This document shows, one piece after another, positions 52,091 to 60,848 of a stretch of 64,000 nucleotides of DNA (its first letter is position 1; each line of letters begins with the position of its first letter). The stretch comes from Occallatibacter gabretensis (GTDB lineage Bacteria; Acidobacteriota; Terriglobia; Terriglobales; Acidobacteriaceae). A model generated the notes under the pieces. The model did not search any database and was not told where the DNA came from. It saw only the letters and a list, made by a program, of their open reading frames with translations. Both the position numbers and the translations under genes were made by a program. The stretch covers positions 486,947-550,946 of the forward strand of contig NZ_LAIJ01000012.1 of assembly GCF_001449115.1 (NCBI RefSeq), in the 5' to 3' direction.

Positions 52091-53689
52091 TTACGCCGTG
52101 AGAATCGAGGCAGATTTCGTCTGCCGGGCCGCAATCTCACGCAACTCCCGCAACACACCGGAAAGATCCTGCGGCTTCGCAGAGCGATCACCAAAGCTGA
52201 AGTAAACGGCGCGATAAAGTTTGTATAGATCCTCATAAACAGCTGCCGCTTCAGGTTGCGGCATAAAGGCACGATGACCGGGAGCCATTTTGTCCTGGGC
52301 TGCTTCAACGGTCGGATAGATGCCGGCTGCTACGCTGGCAAAGATTCCCGATCCCACACTTGTCGGCGTCGAATCAGGAACCAGCACCGGCTTATTCAAA
52401 ACATTTGCATACACCTGGTTCAGCGTTGCATTGTTCTGCGGAATGCCGCCGGCATTAATGACACGCTCGATTGGAGTTCCATATTCGCCCATGCGCTCCA
52501 GAATGATGCGGGTATGGAATGCGGTGCCTTCAATTGCTGCGAAGAGTTCATCCTGTGCTGTGTGCAGAAGGTTCCAGCCCAGCGTAATGCCACCAAGTTC
52601 GCTGTTGACCAGTACAGTTCGGTCGCCGTTATCCCATGAAAGCCGCAGCAGGCCTGTCTGCCCAGCGCGGTATTGATCGAGTCCTTCGGATAAAGCCTTC
52701 GCCGTGGTACCCGCGCGCCGCGCAATCGCCTCAAAAATATCTCCCGTAGCCGAAAGGCCCGCTTCAATGCCGGTCAAATGAGGATGAACGCTTCCGGGAA
52801 CAACTCCGCAGACCCCTGGAATCAGTTGCGTCTTTTTAGCCATCGCGATGATGCAGGTGGAGGTGCCAACAACATTGACAACATCGCCTTCACGGCAGCC
52901 CGCGCCGATCGCGTCCCAATGCGCATCGAAGGCGCCAACTGGAATCGGAATGCCGGCGCGAACTCCGAGCTTCACGGCCCATTCCGGCGAAAGCGTTCCG
53001 GCAAGATGATCGGAAGTGAGAACCGCGCTCTCCATCTTCGCGCGAACCCCCTCCAACAGCGGATCAAGCTCAGAAAGAAATTCCTGCGGCGGCAAGCCAC
53101 CCCATTTTTCGCCCCACAGCCACTTATGACCCATGGCGCAGGCGCTGCGTTTCACCAGTTTGGGATCTTTAATCCCGCAGAGCGTTGCAGCCACCATGTC
53201 ACAGTGCTCAAATGCGGAAGCAAATGTGCCGCGCTTTTCAGGATTATGACGCAGCCAGTGAAGCAGCTTTGCCCAGCCCCACTCGTGGGAGTACACACCA
53301 CCGCACCATGCAATGGCTTCGAGTTTTCGTTCATGCGCCAACTTGGTAATTTGCTGCGCCTCGTGCAGCGCACGATGATCGCACCACAAGTAGTAATCGT
53401 CGAGCGGCTCCATCGCACTATCAACAGGGATTACGCTTGAACCCGTTGTATCGAGCGCAATCGCCTGGATGCTTTCGCCGTCCACGCCTGCTTGCTTGAG
53501 CACATCCGCCATTGCCGTAACCAGTGCATTCATCTGGTCAGCGTGAGACTGAGTTGCGAAATTCGGATCTTCTTTCTTTCGCTTCAACGGATAGGAGGCA
53601 GAAGCGGTACCAAGACGGCCTCGGTCACTTTCCAGAAGCGTGACACGCGTACTCAATGTTCCAAAATCCACACCGGCAACAACTTTCAT
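52091..53689 (-). CDS. araB: Ribulokinase
   Basis: Phosphorylates L-ribulose with ATP to L-ribulose-5-phosphate. 532 residues from the ATG at 53689 (GAGGAG 8 nt upstream). FGGY kinase: phosphate-1 motif VAGVDFGTLSTRVTL, DTTGSSVIPVD, LWCDHRALHEAQ, GVYSHEWGWAKLLHW, PVGAFDAHWDAIGAG, and the adenosine motif region VINAGGIPQNNATLNQVYAN. It is the first gene of the araB-araA-galM operon. An operator-like sequence lies about 115 bp upstream. No L-ribulose-5-phosphate 4-epimerase gene (araD) is adjacent. Confidence 0.95.
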   Translation of the reverse strand: MKVVAGVDFGTLSTRVTLLESDRGRLGTASASYPLKRKKEDPNFATQSHADQMNALVTAMADVLKQAGVDGESIQAIALDTTGSSVIPVDSAMEPLDDYYLWCDHRALHEAQQITKLAHERKLEAIAWCGGVYSHEWGWAKLLHWLRHNPEKRGTFASAFEHCDMVAATLCGIKDPKLVKRSACAMGHKWLWGEKWGGLPPQEFLSELDPLLEGVRAKMESAVLTSDHLAGTLSPEWAVKLGVRAGIPIPVGAFDAHWDAIGAGCREGDVVNVVGTSTCIIAMAKKTQLIPGVCGVVPGSVHPHLTGIEAGLSATGDIFEAIARRAGTTAKALSEGLDQYRAGQTGLLRLSWDNGDRTVLVNSELGGITLGWNLLHTAQDELFAAIEGTAFHTRIILERMGEYGTPIERVINAGGIPQNNATLNQVYANVLNKPVLVPDSTPTSVGSGIFASVAAGIYPTVEAAQDKMAPGHRAFMPQPEAAAVYEDLYKLYRAVYFSFGDRSAKPQDLSGVLRELREIAARQTKSASILTA

Positions 53690-53801
53690 CAACGCCGCTC
53701 CTCAATCAACTGCATTCAACCTTCTATTGGACGACCAACTCCTGGGCCAGGACGCCCCGGATCATCCGTCAATAACACCGCATCATACGGAGTTGAGTGA
53801 C

Positions 53802-53823
53802 CGTTAGCAAACGTTTTCCCGAA
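53802..53823. promoter_or_regulatory. Possible LacI-type operator upstream of araB
   Basis: The core AAACGTTT (53809-53816) is followed by TCCCGAA, which matches ACTCGAA of the better palindrome at 55129 in five of seven positions. The left arm matches poorly. It lies about 115 bp upstream of araB in a 250-bp gap that holds no gene. Confidence 0.4.
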
Positions 53824-53941
53824 ATCTTCCACGTGTCGCTTGAGAAAAATCTGCCCTGGCGAAACACTACTGGATGCGGATGCGCATCTCAGCGGACTTC
53901 AGTTTACTGCGTCCTTCTTCTGCCAGGCATAGGGTGACCGG

Positions 53942-55015
53942 TCAGGCACCATCAGCAGGGCGAAGATCCTGCATCGCGCCCGGTGGATAGCCCGTCGACT
54001 CCCGTACCACCAGGCGCGTATCAATGCTGTACTCCCGCTGAGGCGCCGTGTTTTCAACGTGAGATCGCAGGGCCGTCACGGCTGCGTGCGCCAGATCCAC
54101 CCGCGACATTTGTATCGAAGTAAGAGGCGGGATCATGACGCGCGCCATCTGTACGTCGTCAAATCCGATCACAGATAGATCAGCCGGCACACGCAGCCCA
54201 GCCCTGTACGCCTTGTGCAGCACGCCAATCGCCGTCATATCGTTCGAGCACATCACGGCTGTCGGAAGCCGATTGCCGGCCAGCAACTGCTCTGTCGCCC
54301 GAATTCCGCCCTCCAGCGTGTGATCGCCTTCGATCATCCATTCAGGCTGCGGTGGAATCCCGCACTCCCGCAGCGACTGAGTAAACGCTTCAAGACGGGC
54401 ATGGGCCGAGCGCAACCGGCTGGGGCCGGAAATGAATCCGATATTTCTATGACCAAGAGCCGCGAGATGCTGCACCCCTTGGCGAATTCCGTGGTGATAA
54501 TCCACCTTTAGCAAGCTCACCTGCGAGCGGTCAGGACCGCTGTCGATAAAAACCAGGGGAACGTTGCGCTCGGCCAGTTGCTCGAGAAGCGGCTCTTCAA
54601 TGCCAAAGGTCATCACGGCCACGCCTTCGACCTTGCGCTCCAGCATGCGCCGAATGCAAAGCTCCCAGCGCTTGGGATCGTAGTTGGTTGAGCTCACCAG
54701 GATTTCGTAGCCGTTTTCAACCGCTACATCTTCAAATCCCTGTATAAGTTCCGGAAAAAACGGATTGGTAATTTCAGAAACAATCAGACCGAAGACGCCG
54801 CTCCGTCCTGAGACAAGAGCCCGCGCCTGCGTATTCGGAAAGTAATTGAGTTCACGAATCGCATCCCACACGCGCTTCGCCATCTTGGCGTTGACCGTCG
54901 GAACGCGATTGATGGTTCTCGAAACAGTGGCAACGGAGACATTCGCCCGTTCTGCTACGGTGCGTATGTCCATCAAACCGCTTTTGGAGCCAGGACTCCG
55001 TCTTGGCTTTGGCAT
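53942..55015 (-). CDS. LacI-family regulator of the arabinose/arabinan locus
   Basis: 357 residues. The HTH (about 15-62) is MDIRTVAERANVSVATVSRT, INRVPTVNAK, then the hinge FPNTQARALVSGRSG. The effector domain has GLIVSEITNPFFPELIQGFE, KRWELCIRRMLERKVEGVAV, GHRNIGFISGP, MCSNDMTAIGVLHKAYRAGL and LSVIGFDDVQMARV. Flanked by araBA-galM on one side and the divergent GH43 gene on the other, it is the likely arabinose-responsive repressor of both. Confidence 0.93.
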   Translation of the reverse strand: MPKPRRSPGSKSGLMDIRTVAERANVSVATVSRTINRVPTVNAKMAKRVWDAIRELNYFPNTQARALVSGRSGVFGLIVSEITNPFFPELIQGFEDVAVENGYEILVSSTNYDPKRWELCIRRMLERKVEGVAVMTFGIEEPLLEQLAERNVPLVFIDSGPDRSQVSLLKVDYHHGIRQGVQHLAALGHRNIGFISGPSRLRSAHARLEAFTQSLRECGIPPQPEWMIEGDHTLEGGIRATEQLLAGNRLPTAVMCSNDMTAIGVLHKAYRAGLRVPADLSVIGFDDVQMARVMIPPLTSIQMSRVDLAHAAVTALRSHVENTAPQREYSIDTRLVVRESTGYPPGAMQDLRPADGA

Positions 55016-55092
55016 AAGGGTTAACCGGCTGGCGAGAATGCGTTTTCAGAATAGGAGCAATTCCAAAAAATATCAACCTTAATAAGTTGTTC

Positions 55093-55150
55093 TTGACAGC
55101 ATACGGAAACAACATCTACTTTCAGATTTTCGAGAAAATGTTTACTCGAA
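55093..55150 (+). promoter_or_regulatory. Promoter and LacI-type operator of the GH43 arabinanase gene
   Basis: TTGACA (55093-55098) and TCTACT (55115-55120) are spaced 16 bp. Starting 8 bp downstream of the -10, at 55129-55150, is a 22-bp near-palindrome: TTCGAG, one base, AAA, TG, TTT, one base, CTCGAA. Size, symmetry and the centre fit LacI-family operators, and the site lies where it would block transcription initiation. Confidence 0.7.
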
Positions 55151-55227
55151 TCCTTCCAGCAAAACATCTTTCAGAGCCACCTTTCACGCAATTCACCTGG
55201 CAGGGCTACTTAAGTGGAGAGACGCAG

Positions 55228-57137
55228 ATGAGTCGCATATCGCAGATGGCTCTCAGCCAATGCGGAATCCTCTTCGGGATGGTGCTGTTCAGCGCCGTCC
55301 TTCTCAACGGCTGTGGCGGCAACTCTTCCACCAGCTCCTCCGGACCCACCCAGACCACGGCCACTCCCGTCATCTCCCCCCTGGCGGCATCTACTCCTCT
55401 GCGCAGACCATCACCATAACGGACTCTACACCGGACGCGACCATTTATTACACCATTGATGGCACCACGCCCAGCGCATCATCTACCAAATACGGCGCGG
55501 CCATCTCCGTTTCTACTTCGAAAACCATTACCGCCATGGCCTTGGCCAGCGGTTACAACAACAGTCCAGTAGCCTTGGCTACATTCACCATCAACAGCGC
55601 AACGAATGATCTCGGCACGCTCACCGTGCCCGGCGCCACATATCAGTACCAGATCACGAACGCTTTCAGCGGCATGGTGCTCGGCATCAACGGCCAAAGC
55701 CAGGTTGCGGGAACCAGCGCGATTCAGGAAACCAATACAAACTCCACCGATTCGATGTGGCACTACATGCCATTCGACTACACATCGGGCCAGCAAAATG
55801 GCAGCCTCGAAAACATGCTCACCCATCAGGTCCTCGGCATATCCGGCGCGTCCACGGCCGCCGGAGCAGCAGCGCTGCAATGGGCAGACAATGGCACCAA
55901 GGACCACCTCTGGCAGTTCTATCTCCTCCAGGATGGCAACTACCTCATCAAAAATGTGAACAGTGGCCTGTACCTGGAAGACACTAACTCGGGCACAACC
56001 CCTTCCGCCGCAGTCGACCAGAACACGCGCAGCAACTGCACCTGCCAGGAGTGGGCACTGACGCAAACAAGCAACGCTGCCTATTCCATGCCGCTCACGG
56101 TCAGCGGCAACGGCGCCTCCGTGCATGATCCCAATATGCTGAAGGATTCCAGTGGAACCTATTGGCTTTACGGCACGCACCAGACCATTGCTTACTCAAC
56201 CGATATGACCACCTTCACATACACAACTGCAACTTCCCCGCTCGGTGCCTGCACCACAACGCAAGGCGGACAATGGCTTGTGCAGGACGGTCATTGCCCC
56301 ATTATTGGACCGGACTTCGCGTCGTGGACAGGACTGCAGACTCCAGCCTCCGATAACAATGGTTCAAATACGGATATTTGGGCGCCCGACGTAATGTACG
56401 CGAACAGTATGTACTACCAATACTATGCAATTCCTGTCGAGCCTGACACCGTAGGCGGTGAGGCAATCATCGGACTTGCCATCAGCACAACTCCCTCCGG
56501 GCCATGGAAAGATGCCGGATTCATCATCTCTTCGTGGAGCAACACCACAAACACTCCCCTTACCGGCAACTATGGATGGAACTTCGTATCCGGAACCACA
56601 TACAACGCAATTGATCCGTCTCCCTTTATCGATGCCGATGGAAACTGGTGGCTGGTCTTCGGCTCATTTTATGACGGTACTCACCTGGTTCAACTGGATC
56701 CCGCCACCGGCCAGGTGAAATCGGGAGCAACCATTAGTGCTCCCATTGCCTTCCGCTACGGAGGTGAGGAAGGCCCATTCATCTATCCCTGGGTAGTTAA
56801 CGGCACGCAGTATTACTATTACTTCGCGTCAGCTAACGTCTGCTGCAGCGCCACCAGCGCATACCGCATCATCGTGGGAAGATCTACCAGCCCGACAGGA
56901 CCATTCGTCGATCACGGCGGGCTCGATCTGTCCAGTGCCGCCGGCGGAACGATTCTGCTGAGCACGCACACAAACATCGTCGGCCCAGGCGGAGAGAGCG
57001 TCTTTACGGACACAGTCAACGGCACTCTGACTCCAACTCTTGTCTACCATTACTACAACGGCAACGCCAACGGAGCGCCGACCCTGGGCATCAATCGGCT
57101 CGGCTTCACCTCAGATGGCTGGCCTTATGTAGAGTAG
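55228..57137 (+). CDS. Secreted GH43 arabinanase with chitobiase-like and ricin-type lectin domains, frameshifted
   Basis: The gene starts at the ATG 55228 (GGAGAG upstream) with a lipoprotein signal (GMVLFSAVLLNGCGG, lipobox LNGC) and runs to ATPVISP in one frame. From about 55380 the sequence continues in the +1-related frame with PPGGIYSSAQTITITDSTPD, a chitobiase/FN3-like module. The switch falls in a run of six C (55376-55381); a seventh C would restore one frame. Then follow a ricin-type beta-trefoil (about nt 55620-56080, QEW-like WQFYLL, SGLYLEDT) and a GH43 propeller with catalytic-type acids in GASVHDPNML, DPSPFIDADGNW and GGEEGPFIYPW. Expected to cleave alpha-1,5-arabinan. It could be a disrupted gene, a phase-variable switch or a sequencing error. 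Confidence 0.85.
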
Positions 57138-57148
57138 TTTGCATAGGT

Positions 57149-57183
57149 AACAGCGGTGCGCGCTTTCATAGTGCACCGCTGTT
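57149..57183 (+). terminator. Hairpin between the GH43 gene and the next glycosidase gene
   Basis: AACAGCGGTGC and GCACCGCTGTT form an 11-bp perfect stem with a 13-nt loop, 12 bp after the GH43 stop and 20 bp before the next ATG. A weak T-rich GTTGTCT follows, so it may attenuate rather than stop read-through. Confidence 0.65.
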
Positions 57184-57202
57184 GTTGTCTCTAAGGAATC
57201 GT

Positions 57203-59389
57203 ATGGGCATCGAAATTCGGCTACACATGATTTCTACCGCATCCATCCGCAAGGCCCTCTTCCATTCCATGCCTCAGCACATTCTGCTCTTCTGCCTGCT
57301 TGCCTGCATACCCTTGCTTCACACTCAGGCACAGCCCAAATCCGCCAATTACTCTCTACCAAAGCAGCAACTAGCCGCCAAATACTTCGGAGCAGACGCT
57401 CCATGGTTTCTCGACAACATTCCTTTTCTTGAGATCGACGACCCGGAAATCCAGCAGATTTACTACTATCGGTGGAAGTTATACCGCTCCCACATTCGCG
57501 AAATCGGACCGCAAGGGGCCATGGTTACCGAATTCCTCGACAACGTTCCATGGGGACGCCAACCCTATACAGATCTGAATGACTCTTCGTCCTTCCATTT
57601 GCTGGAAGGCCGCTGGATGCGCAATCCCGCAGTCATCAATTCATTGATCGATCACCTATATTCCGGCGGAGGAAACGACCGCCATTTCTCTGAATCCATA
57701 GCCGCCGCCACATGGAGCACAACCCTGGTCACAGGCGATCCCCAACCGGCCATTCGTCACCTCGACACGATGCAATACATCTTCAACGAGTGGGACGACC
57801 ATCTGGACAGCACACGCTCCCTCTACTGGATTGATCCCATCAGTGACGCCACAGAGTACTCCATCGCATCCATCGATGCCTCAGGCGCGGGATTCACCGA
57901 TCATCCCAGCACCGACGAGCGGCAGAATGGTTTTTTATTTGGCTCTGCTTTCCGTCCATCCATCAACAGCTATCAGTTCGCAAATGCCAATGCCATCGCA
58001 GAGATTGCCTCAGCAGCCGGCCGGCATGACATTGCAGATGAATATCAGCAGCGCGCCGAGAAAATTCGCTCCGCCATGTTATCGCAGCTCTGGAATCCAG
58101 ACCTCGAACACTTCACAGATCGCTATCAACGATCCACATCATCTGTGAAAGCCGGCGAATTCATCCGCGGCAGAGAACTCGTCGGCTACGTCCCCTGGCT
58201 CTATGAGCTTCCTCTGAAAGACGCCTCCGCAACCGAAACTGCAAAGGCTTGGCGCCACATACTTTCACCTTCGGAACTCGCCGGCCCCTACGGGCTTCGC
58301 ACCGCCGAACCAAGTTATGCGAAATACATGGTCCAGTATCGCTATGACAGACCAACCGGCAATCCGGAATGCCAGTGGAATGGCCCGTCCTGGCCATTTC
58401 AAACCTCGCAGGCGCTTGGCGGTCTCGCAAATCTGCTCAATGACTACCACCAGAACATCATCACCAGCGGAGACTATCTCCGGCTGCTCAGGCAATATAC
58501 GCATCAGCATTTTCTTTCACCGGATCATCCGGATCTTCAGGAGGACTACAACCCCGACACAGGACGTCCCATCGTCGGCTTGCCTCGCTCGCACCACTAC
58601 AATCATTCGACGTATATCGATCTGATCTTGAGCGGCCTCGTAGGAATTCGCCCGCGTGTGGACAACGTTCTGGAGCTGAATCCTCTCATTCCTTCCGATG
58701 AAGATTCAGCGGGCCGTCCGATTCGATACTTTCTCTTGGACAACCTCATATATCACGGACACGCAGTCACGATCATCTACGATCAGACCGGCGCTCACTA
58801 TCACGCGACTCGCGGGCTATCCGTGATTGTGGATGGAAAACTCGCCGCTCGCTCTTCATCTCTCAAGCGAATCCAGGTTCTTCTATCCAGCCCGCGCAAC
58901 GTCATCTCCCATCAGCCTCGCAATCCAATCGACCTCGCAGTGAATCCCGGAATTTCGGAACCTCCGTCAGCAACTGCATCGTCAAGCGGCACGACCGGCT
59001 CTCCTTCTCAGGCTATTGATGGCCGCCTCTGGTTCTTTCCAGAAATCGCGAAGGGCTGGTCGCCCGCATCCGATACAGCCGGCAAGCAGAGCTGGCTTTC
59101 CATCGACTTTGGCCACGTGCACGAAGTGAATACTGTGGACCTCTATTTCCTCGGAGACGCTCCGGATTATCAGGCGCCCGCAGGCGCAGCTCTCGAATAT
59201 CAAGTCGGCCAGGAATGGCGGCCCATACCAGGGCAACTGCATGAACTCGGCAAGCATCCGATCTCCAATGGTCGCAATCGCATTACATTCTCTGCAGTCC
59301 AGACGCAGGCGATTCGCGTTATAGTGGACGGGCCACCTGCTCCTGCAACCTTTCGGTTGATTGAAGCAGAGGTGTTCGACCTTAAATAA
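57203..59389 (+). CDS. Secreted (alpha/alpha)6 glycoside hydrolase (MGH1-like) with C-terminal discoidin-like domain
   Basis: About 728 residues from the ATG at 57203 (AAGGAATC upstream), with a signal peptide (HILLFCLLACIPLLHTQAQ). The catalytic part (about 60-500) shows the six-hairpin glycosidase pattern: WFLDNIPFLEIDDPEIQQIYYYRWKLYRSH-type N-terminus, YWIDPISDATEYSIASID, RPSINSYQFANANAIAEIA and CQWNGPSWPFQTSQALGG-like, which recall MGH1-like and GH63-related enzymes. The last 150 residues form an F5/8-type (discoidin/CBM32-like) sugar-binding domain (SQAIDGRLWF, SIDFGHVHEVNTVDLYF). Placed next to the arabinanase gene, a role in arabinan or pectin side-chain degradation is likely; the exact bond is unknown. 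Confidence 0.75.
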   Translation: MGIEIRLHMISTASIRKALFHSMPQHILLFCLLACIPLLHTQAQPKSANYSLPKQQLAAKYFGADAPWFLDNIPFLEIDDPEIQQIYYYRWKLYRSHIREIGPQGAMVTEFLDNVPWGRQPYTDLNDSSSFHLLEGRWMRNPAVINSLIDHLYSGGGNDRHFSESIAAATWSTTLVTGDPQPAIRHLDTMQYIFNEWDDHLDSTRSLYWIDPISDATEYSIASIDASGAGFTDHPSTDERQNGFLFGSAFRPSINSYQFANANAIAEIASAAGRHDIADEYQQRAEKIRSAMLSQLWNPDLEHFTDRYQRSTSSVKAGEFIRGRELVGYVPWLYELPLKDASATETAKAWRHILSPSELAGPYGLRTAEPSYAKYMVQYRYDRPTGNPECQWNGPSWPFQTSQALGGLANLLNDYHQNIITSGDYLRLLRQYTHQHFLSPDHPDLQEDYNPDTGRPIVGLPRSHHYNHSTYIDLILSGLVGIRPRVDNVLELNPLIPSDEDSAGRPIRYFLLDNLIYHGHAVTIIYDQTGAHYHATRGLSVIVDGKLAARSSSLKRIQVLLSSPRNVISHQPRNPIDLAVNPGISEPPSATASSSGTTGSPSQAIDGRLWFFPEIAKGWSPASDTAGKQSWLSIDFGHVHEVNTVDLYFLGDAPDYQAPAGAALEYQVGQEWRPIPGQLHELGKHPISNGRNRITFSAVQTQAIRVIVDGPPAPATFRLIEAEVFDLK

Positions 59390-59419
59390 CGTCTCTCGAA
59401 AATCTCAGGTGAGAATTCA

Positions 59420-60814
59420 ATGACTTCACGCTTTGACTCAATTGTGATTGGCGCTGGCCAGGCCGGTCCAACTCTTTCCTCACGTCTTGTATCAGCAGGC
59501 GAAAAGGTCGCACTCATTGAAAAGGGCTGGCTTGGCGGCACCTGTGTCAACGTCGGATGCACGCCGACCAAAGCACTCGTCGCCAACGCGAGAGCCATTC
59601 AACAGACGCGCCGCGGCGAAGAAATGGGATTCAGCATTTCCGGAGACGTGGCCATCAACATGACCCGCATCAAGGCGCGCACTCAGGAAATCGTTCTGAA
59701 ATCAAGAAGCGGACTCGAAAAGTGGCTCGGAGAGATGGAGCATCTGACGCTGCTCAAAGGTACTGCCTCATTCGTCTCAAGCCACACGCTCCAGGTAAAT
59801 GGCGAGACATACGAAGCGGACAAAATCTTTCTAAACGTCGGCGCACGTCCCACCATTCCAAACCTGATTGGGGTCGATTCCGTTCCATATCTCACCAGCA
59901 CAACCATTCTCGACCTCGATATAGTCCCTGAACATCTCGCAGTCGTCGGAGGAAGCTACGTAGGCCTGGAGTTCGCGCAAATCTTCCGGCGTCTCGGAGC
60001 AAAGGTAACGGTCGTCGAGCGCGGCTCAAGGCTCGTCTCGCATGAAGATCCCGACGTAAGTGATGCTGTCGCCAAAGTGATTGCCAGTGAAGGAATCGAC
60101 CCGCGTCTCGATGCGGAATGTATCCGTCTGGACCGGGCCAATCCGGGCCAGGCGGATGGAAAAATCCTGGTCCATGTCTCCTGCAAGACTGACCCTCCAT
60201 TCGTCGAAGCCTCGCACGTGCTTCTAGCAGTGGGCCGCACGCCAAACAACGACCTGCTCGCACTTGACAAGGCAGGAATCCAGCTCGACGCCCACGGCTA
60301 TATTCAGGTGGACGATCAGCTTCGCACGAATGTCTCAGGCATCTGGGCTCTCGGAGACTGCAATGGACATGGCGCATTCACGCACACCTCCTATAACGAT
60401 TACGAAATCGTCGCAGCAAATTTACTCGATGGTGATTCCCGCAGACTCAGCGACCGCATCCCCGCCCACGCTCTTTACATCGACCCACCACTGGCACAGA
60501 TCGGCATGACGGAAGAGCAGGTGCGAGAAACCGGAAAGCCCGCGCTCATCGGCACTCGCGCCATGACCCGCGTTGCTCGCGCCACGGAAAGAGGCGAGAC
60601 GCAGGGCTTTATCAAAATCCTCGTCGACAAAGAGTCTCAGCTAATCCTCGGCGCATCCATCCTCGGTACGGAAGCCGATGAAGCAATCCACTGCATTCTC
60701 ACAGCTATGTATGCCCGCAAACCTGTCTCGCTCCTGCAGCGCTCAGTGCATATACACCCCACCGTCGCCGAACTCATTCCAACAACGGCACAAGATTTGA
60801 AACCACTTCAATAG
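59420..60814 (+). CDS. FAD-dependent pyridine nucleotide-disulfide oxidoreductase (mercuric-reductase/dihydrolipoamide-dehydrogenase-like)
   Basis: 464 residues. FAD motif IVIGAGQAGPTLSSRLVSAG, redox-active cysteines in GGTCVNVGCTPTKA (CxxxxC), NAD(P) motif VVGGSYVGLEFAQIFRRLGA, GRTPNNDLL, and the second FAD motif GIWALGDCNGHGAFTHTSYND. The C-terminal dimerisation domain ends with SVHIHPTVAELIPT, where the His-Pro-Thr(-x-x-E) catalytic motif of this family is present. It lacks the N-terminal NmerA domain and the C-terminal vicinal Cys pair of MerA, so a mercuric reductase role is not supported. It lies 34 bp upstream of the photolyase gene on the same strand. Confidence 0.9.
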   Translation: MTSRFDSIVIGAGQAGPTLSSRLVSAGEKVALIEKGWLGGTCVNVGCTPTKALVANARAIQQTRRGEEMGFSISGDVAINMTRIKARTQEIVLKSRSGLEKWLGEMEHLTLLKGTASFVSSHTLQVNGETYEADKIFLNVGARPTIPNLIGVDSVPYLTSTTILDLDIVPEHLAVVGGSYVGLEFAQIFRRLGAKVTVVERGSRLVSHEDPDVSDAVAKVIASEGIDPRLDAECIRLDRANPGQADGKILVHVSCKTDPPFVEASHVLLAVGRTPNNDLLALDKAGIQLDAHGYIQVDDQLRTNVSGIWALGDCNGHGAFTHTSYNDYEIVAANLLDGDSRRLSDRIPAHALYIDPPLAQIGMTEEQVRETGKPALIGTRAMTRVARATERGETQGFIKILVDKESQLILGASILGTEADEAIHCILTAMYARKPVSLLQRSVHIHPTVAELIPTTAQDLKPLQ

Positions 60815-60848
60815 TCGTCAGTCGAATTTTCCTTGTTGCACTCTTCGT

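Noticed and set aside
55260-55380. Alternative ATG start for the GH43 protein in the second frame (55260)
   Set aside because: The encoded MRNPLRDG... stretch is the out-of-frame reading of the lipoprotein signal sequence; a frameshift explains both halves better.
59420-60814. Mercuric reductase (merA)
   Set aside because: CxxxxC is present, but the NmerA domain and C-terminal Cys pair are missing, and there are no mer neighbours.
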